Assembly (NCBI GenBank): GCA_014238945.1
Contig: JABAAB010000026.1
Span: 62,001-126,000 of the forward strand
Origin: Lysobacterales bacterium
GTDB lineage: Bacteria > Pseudomonadota > Gammaproteobacteria > Xanthomonadales > SZUA-36
DNA: 64,000 nt
Reading direction: 5' to 3'
Notes under the pieces: generated by a model
The model's database searches: none
The model's input: the letters and a program-made list of their open reading frames with translations, nothing else
What the model was told of the DNA's origin: nothing
Position numbers and translations under genes: made by a program
In this document: piece by piece, positions 51,270 through 61,415 of the stretch
Numbering within the stretch: the first letter of the stretch is position 1
How the letters are laid out: every line of letters begins with the position of its first letter

Positions 51270-52955
51270 TCAGGAGCTGATTTTCTTGTATTTCACTCTT
51301 CGGGGGTTCAATGCCTCATCACCAATGCGTCGTTTCAGATCCTGTTCGTAGTCTGAGTAATTGCCCTCAAACCAGGTAACCTTGCTGTCACCTTCAAAGG
51401 CGAGCATGTGGGTGGCAATCCTGTCGAGAAACCAGCGGTCGTGGGAGATTACAACTGCGCACCCGGGAAATTCCAGCAAGGCCTCTTCGAGTGCACGTAG
51501 TGTTGCCACATCCAGGTCGTTGGTAGGCTCATCCAACAACAGGACATTACCGCCCGAGCGTAGCAACTTGGCCAGGTGTACACGGTTTCTTTCACCACCG
51601 GACAAATCACAGACTCTTTTCTGCTGATCAGAGCCACGGAAGTTGAAGCGGCTCACGTAGGCGCGTGACGGCATTTCAAAGCGTCCGACACTGATGTGTT
51701 CAGACCCATCAGAGATCTCTTCCCAAACGGTTTTTTCCCCGTCCAAGCTGTCACGGCTCTGGTCCACATACGCAAGCTGCACACTGGACCCGAGCCTGAT
51801 CTGGCCCTTATCCGGTTTCTCATCCCCGGTCAGTATTTTAAACAGGGTAGACTTGCCGGCACCATTTCCACCGATCACTCCGACAATACCACCACGCGGA
51901 AGCCGGAAGCTCAGATCCGAAATCAACAGACGCGCCCCAAAACCCTTGGTCAGATTTTCTGCCTCAATGACCTGGTCACCCAAACGGGGCCCGGGTGGGA
52001 TATAAATTTCGCGGGTTTCATTCTGCTTCTGGTATTCACGACTGCTGAGTTCTTCAAATCGTTGCAATCTGGCCTTGCTCTTGGCCCGCCGGCCTTTGGG
52101 GTTTGATCGCACCCACTCCAACTCTTCCCTGATGGCGCGTTGGTGGGCCCGTTCACTGCGTTGTTCATGTGACATACGTTGATCTTTTTGATCCAGCCAG
52201 GAACTATAGTTGCCTTTCCACGGAATACCGTAGCCACGATCCAGTTCAAGGATCCATTGCGCCGCATTATCCAGAAAATAACGGTCATGGGTCACTGCCA
52301 CAACGGTCCCCGGAAATTCGGTCAGAAACCTTTCCAACCATGCGACGGACTCAGCATCCAGATGATTGGTTGGCTCATCCAGCAAGAGCATATCCGGACC
52401 GGCCAGCAACAGGCGACACAGGGCAACACGGCGTCTTTCCCCACCCGACAAGATGGCAATGCGGTCTTCCCAGGGGGGTAGCCGCAAGGCATCTGCAGCC
52501 ACTTCCAGAGTGCGCTCCACTTCCCAGCCATTTGCGGCCTCGATGGCGTCCTGTATATCTGCCTGCTCCTGCAACAGCCTGTTCATCTCCTCATCGTCCA
52601 TGGGCTCGGCGAATTTCAAACTGACCTGGTCAAATCGTTGCAACAGGTCCCGGACACCCGATACCCCTTCTTCGACCACTTCCCTGACGGTTTTTGCATC
52701 GTCCAGGACCGGTTCCTGTGGCAGGAAACCAATGCGGATTCCTGGCTGGGGGCGGGATTCGCCTTCAAAATCCTTGTCAACTCCCGCCATGATACGCAGG
52801 ACTGTGGATTTCCCTGCACCATTGAGTCCCAGAACCCCGATTTTGGCACCGGGAAAAAAAGACAACGAGATGTCTTTGATAATGCTACGGTTGGGTGGCA
52901 CGATCTTGCTTACGCCGATCATGGTGTAGATATACTGCGTCATGGGTGTTTCCAA
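51270..52955 (-). CDS. ettA: Energy-dependent translational throttle protein EttA (ABC-F)
   Basis: Two ABC domains ([32 protein letters not shown]), long linker and C-terminal [14 protein letters not shown] typical of EttA. Confidence 0.93.
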   Translation of the reverse strand: METPMTQYIYTMIGVSKIVPPNRSIIKDISLSFFPGAKIGVLGLNGAGKSTVLRIMAGVDKDFEGESRPQPGIRIGFLPQEPVLDDAKTVREVVEEGVSGVRDLLQRFDQVSLKFAEPMDDEEMNRLLQEQADIQDAIEAANGWEVERTLEVAADALRLPPWEDRIAILSGGERRRVALCRLLLAGPDMLLLDEPTNHLDAESVAWLERFLTEFPGTVVAVTHDRYFLDNAAQWILELDRGYGIPWKGNYSSWLDQKDQRMSHEQRSERAHQRAIREELEWVRSNPKGRRAKSKARLQRFEELSSREYQKQNETREIYIPPGPRLGDQVIEAENLTKGFGARLLISDLSFRLPRGGIVGVIGGNGAGKSTLFKILTGDEKPDKGQIRLGSSVQLAYVDQSRDSLDGEKTVWEEISDGSEHISVGRFEMPSRAYVSRFNFRGSDQQKRVCDLSGGERNRVHLAKLLRSGGNVLLLDEPTNDLDVATLRALEEALLEFPGCAVVISHDRWFLDRIATHMLAFEGDSKVTWFEGNYSDYEQDLKRRIGDEALNPRRVKYKKISS

Positions 52956-53253
52956 TAAAACGGAAGTGGAATTATCCTCGAAGATGGGTTGTGGGGCCAG
53001 CCAGGAATCAGGAATTGGTCAACCAGATTCAGATTATTTTTCGTAACTTGATTACCAGCATGCTGACGTCGGCTCTAATCGCTGTGCGAAACAATACAAC
53101 TCCTGGTCACACTGCCCTCATTTACTGGTGATGGTGTGGTTGAAGGGACAGCACCCTGTGAGCTGTGTTATCAGCGGGTTTTTTGAGCCCATCTGGTCAC
53201 AAAATGATAGAATCACGCGCTACTTGAAAATCGTTGACCATACAGGAACAGGC

Positions 53254-54513
53254 ATGTTTGATGACAGTTTTGGAATTCGGGAGTACGATCGGGAACTGGC
53301 AATTTCGATTACCGGTGAAGAACAACGCCAGGAAGACCACATAGAACTGATTGCATCAGAAAACTATGTGAGTCCCCGCGTGCTGGAGGCCCAGGGATCG
53401 GTACTGACCAATAAATATGCCGAGGGTTACCCGGGACGTCGATATTACGGCGGTTGTGAGTATGTAGATATTGCTGAAAGACTGGCGCAGGACAGGGTAA
53501 AGCGATTGTTCAATGCGCCTTATGCCAATGTTCAACCACACTCAGGATCTCAGGCCAACGCGGCCGCTTACATGGCACTGATTGAACCGGGTGACACCCT
53601 GCTGGGAATGAATTTGGCCCATGGAGGTCATCTGACCCACGGTTCTCCTGTGAATTTCTCCGGTCGGTTGTTCAATCCCGTGCCCTATGGACTCGACCCG
53701 GATACTGGTCTGGTGGACTACGACGAAATGCAACGCATAGCACAGGAATGCAAACCACGTTTGATCATCGGAGGGTTTTCGGCGTACTCACGGGTAATGG
53801 ATTGGGGCAGGATGCGCGAAATTGCTGATTCTGTGGGTGCATTTTTGCTGGTTGATATGGCACACATTGCCGGTTTGGTCGCTACGGGTATCTATCCCAG
53901 CCCCGTCCCACATGCCCACGTTGTTACCTCGACCACGCACAAGACCCTACGTGGCCCCAGGGGAGGAATCATCCTCGCGCAGGATGATGAAGCCATTCAG
54001 AAGAAATTGAATTCACTCGTTTTTCCAGGCACGCAGGGCGGGCCACTGATGCATGTGATTGCTGCCAAGGCAGTCGCGTTCAAGGAGGCGATGGAACCGG
54101 GTTTCAAAGACTACCAGCAACAGGTGGTCGATAACGCCCGTGTTATGGCCAGAGTAATCATGGAGCGGGGATTCAAGATTGTTTCCAATGGAACCGACAA
54201 CCACATGTTCCTGGTCGATCTTATCGGTCGGGAGTTCACCGGCAAGGACGCTGAAGAGGCACTGGGTAGAGCCTCCATTACTGTGAACAAGAATACCGTG
54301 CCAGGTGAACCGCGGTCTCCTTTTGTGACCAGTGGTCTGAGGCTTGGTACACCTGCCGTTACAACCCGCGGTTTTGATGTGGATGATTGCGCACAACTGG
54401 CTGGAATTATTTGCGATATTCTGGACAACGTGGGTGATGCAGTGATTGAGAGAACTGCCCACGAAACTGCCACTGCCTTATGTCGCAAACATCCTGTTTA
54501 CAGAAAGGCCTGA
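53254..54513 (+). CDS. glyA: Serine hydroxymethyltransferase
   Basis: [64 protein letters not shown] lysine; start at MFDDSFG. Confidence 0.96.
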   Translation: MFDDSFGIREYDRELAISITGEEQRQEDHIELIASENYVSPRVLEAQGSVLTNKYAEGYPGRRYYGGCEYVDIAERLAQDRVKRLFNAPYANVQPHSGSQANAAAYMALIEPGDTLLGMNLAHGGHLTHGSPVNFSGRLFNPVPYGLDPDTGLVDYDEMQRIAQECKPRLIIGGFSAYSRVMDWGRMREIADSVGAFLLVDMAHIAGLVATGIYPSPVPHAHVVTSTTHKTLRGPRGGIILAQDDEAIQKKLNSLVFPGTQGGPLMHVIAAKAVAFKEAMEPGFKDYQQQVVDNARVMARVIMERGFKIVSNGTDNHMFLVDLIGREFTGKDAEEALGRASITVNKNTVPGEPRSPFVTSGLRLGTPAVTTRGFDVDDCAQLAGIICDILDNVGDAVIERTAHETATALCRKHPVYRKA

Positions 54514-54528
54514 CAGGAACCGGACCTG

Positions 54529-55053
54529 ATGTGGTGCCCATTTTGCAATCATGATGATACCCGCGTGGTGGACTCCAGGCTTACCGGTGACGGTATGCAA
54601 ATCAGACGCAGGCGCGAATGCGGCAACTGCGCTGCACGCTTCAATACTTTTGAAACTCCCGAGTTAAAAGCACCCAGGGTAATAAAATCAGATGGAATGC
54701 GGGAGGGATTTTCTGAAGACAAGTTACGTATAGGCATGCTTAGAGCACTTGAGAAACGACCCGTGGAAACGCGTGAAGTGGAACGTGCTATCCGCTCATT
54801 GCTGTATGAAATTCGCAGTGTTGAAGATGCAGAAATACCAAGCAGCCTGATTGGCGAATGGGTCATGCGGGAGCTGAGTCAACTGGATCAGGTTGCCTAT
54901 GTTCGATTTGCTTCCGTGTATCGGAGATTTGAAGATATTCAGGCTTTTCGCGATGAGATTGAGCGACTGGAGAAAGAACACCCGGGCAGCATGGACAATC
55001 GGCAGATATCGTTGCTGGATATCCGCGCGCAGGAAAAGTGGCGCAGAAAGTGA
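54529..55053 (+). CDS. nrdR: Transcriptional repressor NrdR
   Basis: MWCPFCNHDDTRVVDSRLTGDGMQIRRRRECGNCAARF zinc ribbon plus ATP-cone. Confidence 0.94.
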   Translation: MWCPFCNHDDTRVVDSRLTGDGMQIRRRRECGNCAARFNTFETPELKAPRVIKSDGMREGFSEDKLRIGMLRALEKRPVETREVERAIRSLLYEIRSVEDAEIPSSLIGEWVMRELSQLDQVAYVRFASVYRRFEDIQAFRDEIERLEKEHPGSMDNRQISLLDIRAQEKWRRK

Positions 55054-56153
55054 ATTTCAACGGATTTGACCATCAATGTATGGCCAGGGCCCTGCAACTG
55101 GCCCGTCGGGGTTTGGCCAGCACACACCCCAACCCGCGTGTAGGATGTGTTTTGGCACGTGATGGCCGGATTGTTGGCAGCGGCTGGCACAGGAAGGCGG
55201 GGCAACCTCATGCAGAGATCCTCGCATTACGAGAAGCCGGCATCGAGGCAGCAGGTGCGACCGCTTATGTAACTCTTGAACCCTGCAGTCATCATGGCCG
55301 CACGCCGCCCTGTGTGGATGCACTGATCCAGGCTTCAGTCTCCCGCGTGGTATTTGCCATGGAAGACCCCAATCCGGAAGTTAGTGGCAGCGGTAATCGA
55401 CGGCTACTCAATGCAGGAGTGGAAGTTCAAAGCGGTTTGATGGCAATCGAGGCGGAGGAATTGAACCTTGGTTTCATGATGCGTATGCGCAGGAAACGTC
55501 CCTGGGTCAGAGTAAAGCTGGCACAAAGCATGGACGGCAACATCGGCCTGGCCAATGGCACAAGCCAATGGATAACCGGTACCGCAGCGCGTGCGGATGT
55601 GCAGCGATGGAGAGCAGGGTCCGATGCCATATTAACTGGCATCGGTACCGTTTTGTCGGACGATCCATCACTGAATGTTCGTATTAGTCGGGAACCGGAA
55701 ACCAGTGTTCGGCAACCAATACGTGTTCTCGTTGACAGTCATTGGCGGACACCGGCAAGCGCGCGACTGTTGGGCTTGCCCGGCGACGTGTTAATTGCCG
55801 GTCTGAATACAGATGATTTACCTGCAAATCTGGCGTCCACCAAAGCAGAATGCATATCCTTTCCCTCATCGACCGGTCGGGTGGATCTGCACGCATTGCT
55901 ATTGTACCTGGGAAAACGAGGTATCAATGAAGTTCAGGTTGAGGCCGGTGCAACACTCTGTGGGGCATTGCTGCAACTGAGTCTGGTGGATGAGGTGCTT
56001 TTGTACCAGGCCCCGGTACTGTTAGGTGGAGGGGCGGTGAGTCCCTTTGCGCTTCCAATACTTGATAATATGGATGACCGTGTCCATTTGGAGTGGATGG
56101 ACTCAAGACGTATCGGCAAGGACCAGCGAATCAGGTTAAGGCCGGTATATTGA
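55038..56153 (+). CDS. ribD: Bifunctional riboflavin deaminase/reductase RibD
   Basis: HPNPRVGCVLARDGRIVGSGWHRKAGQPHAEILAL, TLEPCSHHGRTPPC. Confidence 0.94.
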   Translation: MAQKVNFNGFDHQCMARALQLARRGLASTHPNPRVGCVLARDGRIVGSGWHRKAGQPHAEILALREAGIEAAGATAYVTLEPCSHHGRTPPCVDALIQASVSRVVFAMEDPNPEVSGSGNRRLLNAGVEVQSGLMAIEAEELNLGFMMRMRRKRPWVRVKLAQSMDGNIGLANGTSQWITGTAARADVQRWRAGSDAILTGIGTVLSDDPSLNVRISREPETSVRQPIRVLVDSHWRTPASARLLGLPGDVLIAGLNTDDLPANLASTKAECISFPSSTGRVDLHALLLYLGKRGINEVQVEAGATLCGALLQLSLVDEVLLYQAPVLLGGGAVSPFALPILDNMDDRVHLEWMDSRRIGKDQRIRLRPVY

Positions 56154-56194
56154 CTCCCGTGGGCCATCCATCCAATATTTAAGGAGCTCCAGCA

Positions 56195-56830
56195 ATGTTT
56201 ACAGGAATTGTTGCCACAACTGGAAGCCTGCAATCGCGGGAGCTTAATGCCGGTGACTTGCGGCTCCGGTTTGCTGTGACTTCTTCCTTGATGGTGGGCT
56301 GCAAGCCAGGTGACAGTATTAGTGTAGCGGGTGTATGTCTGACCATGCTGGACCCTGACGATACCGGGTTCAGTGCGGATGTGTCTGCTGAAACAATGGC
56401 AAAAACCAGTCTTGGGGATTGCCGGTCGGGTGATAGAGTAAACCTTGAACTCGCGTTAATGACCTCCGATCGTTTGGGTGGTCACCTGGTTTCCGGTCAC
56501 ATTGATGGATTGGCGAAACTGGTTTCGAGGACAGCAGATGCTCGTTCCGAGCGGTTTGAATTCACAGCCGAAAGTCATCTGTTACGGTTCATAGCATGCA
56601 AAGGTTCGGTTTGTCTTGACGGGGTCAGTTTGACGGTCAATGAGGTTACCAGACAGGAATTTTCAGTTTGCATCATCCCGCACACAATCAATATTACAAC
56701 CCTGGGCGGTTTGACCGCAGGAGATCAGGTAAACCTGGAGGTGGATTTGATCGCCCGTTATCTGGAGCGATTGAGCCAGTTCACCCGTTCTCCGGGATTA
56801 GCCTCAAAGGAAATCAATAATGGAACATAA
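56195..56830 (+). CDS. ribE: Riboflavin synthase alpha chain
   Basis: MFTGIV, DLMTSDRLGGHLVSGHIDG-type repeat, GDQVNLEVDLIARYLERL. Confidence 0.93.
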   Translation: MFTGIVATTGSLQSRELNAGDLRLRFAVTSSLMVGCKPGDSISVAGVCLTMLDPDDTGFSADVSAETMAKTSLGDCRSGDRVNLELALMTSDRLGGHLVSGHIDGLAKLVSRTADARSERFEFTAESHLLRFIACKGSVCLDGVSLTVNEVTRQEFSVCIIPHTINITTLGGLTAGDQVNLEVDLIARYLERLSQFTRSPGLASKEINNGT

Positions 56831-57962
56831 CAGCATCCCGGAACTCGTTGAAGATATTCAGGCAGGGCGCATGATCGTGATGATCGACGATGAAGAACGT
56901 GAAAATGAGGGTGACCTTGTTATGGCTGCGTCCAAGGTCAGACCCGAAGATATCAATTTTATGGCCCGCTATGGTCGGGGTCTTATTTGCATGCCACTGA
57001 CCAGGGAGCGTTGCTCACAACTGAATCTGCCCTTGATGGTCAACAAGAACGATGCACGTTTTGCAACAAATTTTACGGTGTCCATTGAAGCTGCAGAGGG
57101 TATCACCACCGGGATTTCTGCCTATGACCGGGCTCATACGATTCGCACGGCGGTTAGGCCGGATGCAAGTGATGCCTTTGTTTCTCAGCCCGGACACGTG
57201 TTCCCGCTGATGGCGCAACCTGGCGGGGTATTGACCCGTGCGGGTCATACCGAGGCGAGTGTAGACCTGGCAATGATTGCCGGCCTGGAGCCGGCTGCCG
57301 TTCTGGTTGAAATTCTGAACGAGGATGGAACCATGGCCAGACGCCCTCAGTTGGAGCAGTTTGCACACACCCACGGTCTGAAAATAGGAACGATTGCCGA
57401 CCTGATAAAGTACAGAATGGAAAACGAGCACTCGGTAGAATGCTTGTCCAACCATGAAGTTGAGACGGATTTTGGCGTCTTCAGTCTGTTGACATACCGG
57501 GACGGTATCAATAATCGTCTGCACTTAGCGCTGCTCAAGGGTGAAGTTGATGCCGATGAACCGGTACTGGTCAGGGTGCACGTTCAGAATCCACTCAGCG
57601 ATGTCCTTGCTATTCAGCGAGATGATTTTGGATTGCCTTTGAGGGTGGCGATGGAGGAGATTGCCCGCGAAGGAAAGGGTCTGGTTCTGGTGCTGGGAGG
57701 TCATGAGGACGATGATAGTCTGCTGCGCAGGATCCAGAACAAACCGGAACCCGCGGTGCTCAGCAGTGGGGACAGCAGACATTCCAGTGAGTTACGAACC
57801 TACGGAATTGGTGCCCAGATCATCGTGGATATCGGGATCAGGAAGATGCGGGTATTGAGTGCACCCAAACGTATGACCGGTCTGGCAGGATTTGGTCTTG
57901 AGGTCATAGAGTATGTTGACAGCACCAGCCACGCCCAAACCAAAGAGTACAAAAGGGCATGA
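56820..57962 (+). CDS. ribB: 3,4-dihydroxy-2-butanone 4-phosphate synthase with degenerate GTP cyclohydrolase II-like C-terminal domain (RibBX-like)
   Basis: MIVMIDDEERENEGDLVMAA and TRAGHTEASVDLAMIAGL (RibB); C-terminal RibA-like domain lacks the ECLTGD...CDCG zinc/catalytic motif. Confidence 0.9.
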   Translation: MEHNSIPELVEDIQAGRMIVMIDDEERENEGDLVMAASKVRPEDINFMARYGRGLICMPLTRERCSQLNLPLMVNKNDARFATNFTVSIEAAEGITTGISAYDRAHTIRTAVRPDASDAFVSQPGHVFPLMAQPGGVLTRAGHTEASVDLAMIAGLEPAAVLVEILNEDGTMARRPQLEQFAHTHGLKIGTIADLIKYRMENEHSVECLSNHEVETDFGVFSLLTYRDGINNRLHLALLKGEVDADEPVLVRVHVQNPLSDVLAIQRDDFGLPLRVAMEEIAREGKGLVLVLGGHEDDDSLLRRIQNKPEPAVLSSGDSRHSSELRTYGIGAQIIVDIGIRKMRVLSAPKRMTGLAGFGLEVIEYVDSTSHAQTKEYKRA

Positions 57963-58441
57963 ATGAACTCGCCCTGGAGTTACCAGACCGACCATGCAGA
58001 GTTGCAATCGTAGCCAGCGAATTTAATCACTTTATTGTGCAACAACTGGTGGAAGGAGCATTTGACGCATTGAACAGGCATGGAGTACCAGACTCGAGTA
58101 TCAATCTGGTATGGGTCCCGGGTGCATTTGAAATACCGCTGGCGGCTGATGTACTGGCCTTTAAAGGCCAATGCGACGCCATAGTGACCCTCGGTGCGGT
58201 GATCCGTGGGGGTACCCCACATTTTGACTATGTCGCCGGTGAATGTAGCAGGGGTGTACGCCAGGTCGGTCTCAAACACGGACTACCGGTCATTTTTGGT
58301 GTGTTGACCACGGACAATGTAGATCAGGCACTGGAGCGTGCGGGTACGGGCGCAGGAAACAAGGGTTTCGATACGGCCGTGGCTGCACTTCAGATGGTTG
58401 CCTTGCTCGACCGCCTTAACCGTGAACAGGTGTTGGAATGA
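57959..58441 (+). CDS. ribH: 6,7-dimethyl-8-ribityllumazine synthase
   Basis: WVPGAFEIPLAADVLA, VTLGAVIRGGTPHFDYVAGE, PVIFGVLTTDNVDQALERAG. Confidence 0.95.
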   Translation: MNELALELPDRPCRVAIVASEFNHFIVQQLVEGAFDALNRHGVPDSSINLVWVPGAFEIPLAADVLAFKGQCDAIVTLGAVIRGGTPHFDYVAGECSRGVRQVGLKHGLPVIFGVLTTDNVDQALERAGTGAGNKGFDTAVAALQMVALLDRLNREQVLE

Positions 58442-58890
58442 AGCCCCTCGCAAAACAGGGCAGGTTCGAATCACGCCGCCGCGCACGCCGTCGTGCATTA
58501 CAGGCACTGTATCAATGGCACCTCACAGGTCACAGCGTATCCGGGATATTGAAACAGTTTCGTGAGGAACAGGATTTCAGCAATGTTGATACTGAAATGT
58601 TCACATTGCTGGTTCGGAAAATCTGTGCCACACAGGCCGAAATTGATGAGAAGATTGAACCATTTCTTGACCGCCCAGTGACTCAGCTGGATGTCATGGA
58701 ACACGTAATATTGAGCATTGGCAGTTATGAACTATTGCATTGTTACGAGACACCCCACCAGGTGGTTATTGATGAGGCGATCAATCTGGCAAAACAGTTT
58801 GGAGCCGAAAACAGCCATACATTTGTAAATGGTGTATTGGACAAAGCCAGTCGGCAATGGCGTAATCCTGCAACTATGAAACTGATTTGA
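58438..58890 (+). CDS. nusB: Transcription antitermination protein NusB
   Basis: RRRARRRALQALYQWHLTG, TPHQVVIDEAINLAKQFGAENSHTFVNGVLDKA. Confidence 0.93.
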   Translation: MKPLAKQGRFESRRRARRRALQALYQWHLTGHSVSGILKQFREEQDFSNVDTEMFTLLVRKICATQAEIDEKIEPFLDRPVTQLDVMEHVILSIGSYELLHCYETPHQVVIDEAINLAKQFGAENSHTFVNGVLDKASRQWRNPATMKLI

Positions 58891-58894
58891 TCTG

Positions 58895-59857
58895 ATGAAG
58901 GAATTTCAGCTGATTCGAAAGATTCAGCAGGAAACATCTGTCCGTGAAGGCAAAGATTCTGACGCAGGTGTCAGGCTTGGAATAGGTGATGATGCTGCCG
59001 TACTTGACTTGCCCCCCGGATTACATCTCGTCGCCAGTACCGACACGCTCAATGTTGGCGTTCACTTCCCCACAGATACAGCACCGGTTGATATCGGTCA
59101 CAAATGCCTTGCGGTAAATCTGAGTGACCTCGCTTCCATGGGGGCTGTACCCCGCTGGGTGCTGCTTTCACTTTCACTACCCACTGCTGATTCACAATGG
59201 CTGCAATCGTTCACCACGGGATTCAATTCGCTCGCCAATCGTTGTAATGTTTCCCTCGTGGGGGGTGATACCACCAGCGGGCCTCTTTCCGTCAACCTGA
59301 CGGCGCTGGGTGTCATCGAGCCAGGTATGCAACTCATGCGCAGTGGGGCAGAACCGGGTGACCTGATCATTGTTTCCGGAAGACTGGGTGGGGCCGCCCG
59401 GGTGTTACAAATGATATTGGCGGGAGAGGAGACCAGCCAAAGACATTTGCTCGACAGGCCCATACCTAGAATCAAACTTGGACAAGCGTTGGTCGGTTTT
59501 GCAAGCGCCTGTATTGATATTTCAGATGGCCTGCTTGCTGATCTTGGTCATTTGGTCGAAGCCTCGGGATGTGGGGCGCACATTGATATTGGAGAATTGC
59601 CGGCAGCAGAAATTCTTGATGACCTCGAGGACTTATCCAGTTGGCAATTTCAGCTGACCGGTGGTGATGACTATGAATTGCTATTCACTCTGCCATGCCG
59701 TCATGAGGCCATGCTCGGGAAATGGAGAGCAGAACTGAATATTGAATTGGCGATCATTGGCAGGATCACAGGTGGCAACACAGTTGTGTGCCTGAGCCCG
59801 GATGAGGAGGAATTTCACCCTGAAATTCCCGGATTTGAACATTTCAGGAGCAATTGA
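58895..59857 (+). CDS. thiL: Thiamine-monophosphate kinase
   Basis: GIGDDAAVL, STDTLNVGVHFP, NLSDLASMGAVPRW, CIDISDGLLADLGH, GGDDYELLFT. Confidence 0.94.
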   Translation: MKEFQLIRKIQQETSVREGKDSDAGVRLGIGDDAAVLDLPPGLHLVASTDTLNVGVHFPTDTAPVDIGHKCLAVNLSDLASMGAVPRWVLLSLSLPTADSQWLQSFTTGFNSLANRCNVSLVGGDTTSGPLSVNLTALGVIEPGMQLMRSGAEPGDLIIVSGRLGGAARVLQMILAGEETSQRHLLDRPIPRIKLGQALVGFASACIDISDGLLADLGHLVEASGCGAHIDIGELPAAEILDDLEDLSSWQFQLTGGDDYELLFTLPCRHEAMLGKWRAELNIELAIIGRITGGNTVVCLSPDEEEFHPEIPGFEHFRSN

Positions 59858-60366
59858 TGATGTCAGCATCAGGTGATTTGCAAAGCCAAGCAAATATCGA
59901 TCCAAAAAAGTTGGCCTTTGGATCGCTGTCGGGTCTGCTGGCGTTTGGCTTCGGGTCAGGTCTGTCACCTGTGGCACCCGGCACCATGGGCACATTGGCT
60001 GCCATTCCTTTTGCCATACCACTTCGCAGCCTCGGTACTCCGGGATACTGGTTGGTGTTGATTTTTCTGTTTTTTCTGGGTGTCGAGATTTGCAAGAATG
60101 TCAGCCAGAAACTCGGATTACATGACCACGGTGGAATCGTCTGGGATGAAATGGTGGGTTACTGGTTGTGCATAGCATTTGTACCCATGCAATGGCAGTG
60201 GTTGCTGGTGGCATTTGTGTTGTTTCGGATTTTTGACATATTGAAACCCTGGCCCATTAGCTCGGTGGATAAGAACATTCCGGGTGGATTTGGCATAATG
60301 ATCGACGACATTATCGCCGCAATTTTCACGTTGATTCTATTGGGGGCCATACAATATTTTTACTAA
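59854..60366 (+). CDS. pgpA: Phosphatidylglycerophosphatase A
   Basis: FGSGLSPVAPGTMGTLAAIP, HDHGGIVWDEMVGYW, FRIFDILKPWPI. Confidence 0.92.
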   Translation: MMMSASGDLQSQANIDPKKLAFGSLSGLLAFGFGSGLSPVAPGTMGTLAAIPFAIPLRSLGTPGYWLVLIFLFFLGVEICKNVSQKLGLHDHGGIVWDEMVGYWLCIAFVPMQWQWLLVAFVLFRIFDILKPWPISSVDKNIPGGFGIMIDDIIAAIFTLILLGAIQYFY

Positions 60367-60400
60367 GTTCGATTACACCTATGTCGGTAAAGTCTGGCAG

Positions 60401-61009
60401 TTAATCCGTGTAATCAAAGATCTTTACCACTTTTTCTACGCTGCCAATATTGCGAACGATTTCGGCAATTAGCTCGCCTTCGTCCCGACTGACCTGTCCC
60501 ATCAGGTAAACAGTTTTTTGTGAGCTGACAACTTTGATACGTGCGGCATCGTTACCGGGTAGTGTATTTTCCTTTAACAGGATGGTATTTACTTTGGTGG
60601 ACAACCAGGAATTATTGACCTTGTCTCCAAAACCAGCCCGTTCGCCAACCTTCAGATCGTTGACCACACGTCGGGTTAATTTGCGCTGTTCAGCCAGTGA
60701 TGTGGCCAGTTGCCGATTTTCTTGGGAGACGGTTTCTCCTGCAAGTAGTACAACACCCTGGTGTACTTCAACCTTGATGTGGTCATCTTCGCCAAAGTTG
60801 GGATCAGAATAAATGGAATCAATTACACTGATTTCCAGAGTCTGATCATCCAGTACTGTACCGGCACTGCGCTTCGCGTGACTCCCACAGGCACTCAGGA
60901 AGAAAATAGTAATCAATACCATCACCGTTCTGCCGCAGGTACCTGGATTTGAAGGGCACCAAGCCAGATTTTCATGGTTTCCCGATACTAATCTGAAACT
61001 GTTTTGCAT
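60401..61009 (-). CDS. dolP: BON-domain lipoprotein (DolP/YraP-like)
   Basis: Lipobox FFLSACGS and two BON domains (VEVHQGVVLLAGETVSQENRQLA; VVSSQKTVYLMGQVSRDEGE). Confidence 0.87.
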   Translation of the reverse strand: MQNSFRLVSGNHENLAWCPSNPGTCGRTVMVLITIFFLSACGSHAKRSAGTVLDDQTLEISVIDSIYSDPNFGEDDHIKVEVHQGVVLLAGETVSQENRQLATSLAEQRKLTRRVVNDLKVGERAGFGDKVNNSWLSTKVNTILLKENTLPGNDAARIKVVSSQKTVYLMGQVSRDEGELIAEIVRNIGSVEKVVKIFDYTD

Positions 61010-61013
61010 GTTT

Positions 61014-61415
61014 TTATCCTATGGTTGAGTAAAAGGCATTTTTAATCCAGTTGATGCCTTGATCCTTGTCTTGAGGATGCATAGATATTACGTCAAATCG
61101 GCACTGTTGTGCTGCCCGATGTGGGTTGCGTGCAAGAAACCAACCCGCCGTGCAGGATATCTTTTTCTGTTTCCATGTTGTTACCGATTCAGCTCCATCT
61201 CCATATTGTGCACTGTGCCGATATCTCACTTCGACAAAAACTATGGTTTGATCGTCCTCCATTACCAGGTCAATTTCACCAAAACGGCTGGAAAAATTTC
61301 GTTCCAACAGTTTAAGACCCTGTCGGGTCAGAAAAGATTCAGCATTTTTTTCCCATTTTACCCCGCTATTTCGAGGATTGTGCGCATGGGAGGGCTTTAA
61401 GGGATTTCGGGCCAT
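61014..61415 (-). CDS. yraN: YraN/UPF0102 family protein (start placed at internal Met MARNP; ORF opens at 61454)
   Basis: LLERNFSSRFGEIDLVMEDDQTIVFVEVRYR motif of UPF0102. Confidence 0.87.
   Translation of the reverse strand: MARNPLKPSHAHNPRNSGVKWEKNAESFLTRQGLKLLERNFSSRFGEIDLVMEDDQTIVFVEVRYRHSAQYGDGAESVTTWKQKKISCTAGWFLARNPHRAAQQCRFDVISMHPQDKDQGINWIKNAFYSTIG

Noticed and set aside
53017-53253. Possible riboswitch upstream of glyA
   Set aside because: No conserved glycine or other riboswitch core recognised; only a TAGAAT-like -10 near 53208.
54514-58000. FMN riboswitch expected near rib genes
   Set aside because: No RFN element seen; rib genes are tightly packed or overlapping in the nrdR-rib operon.
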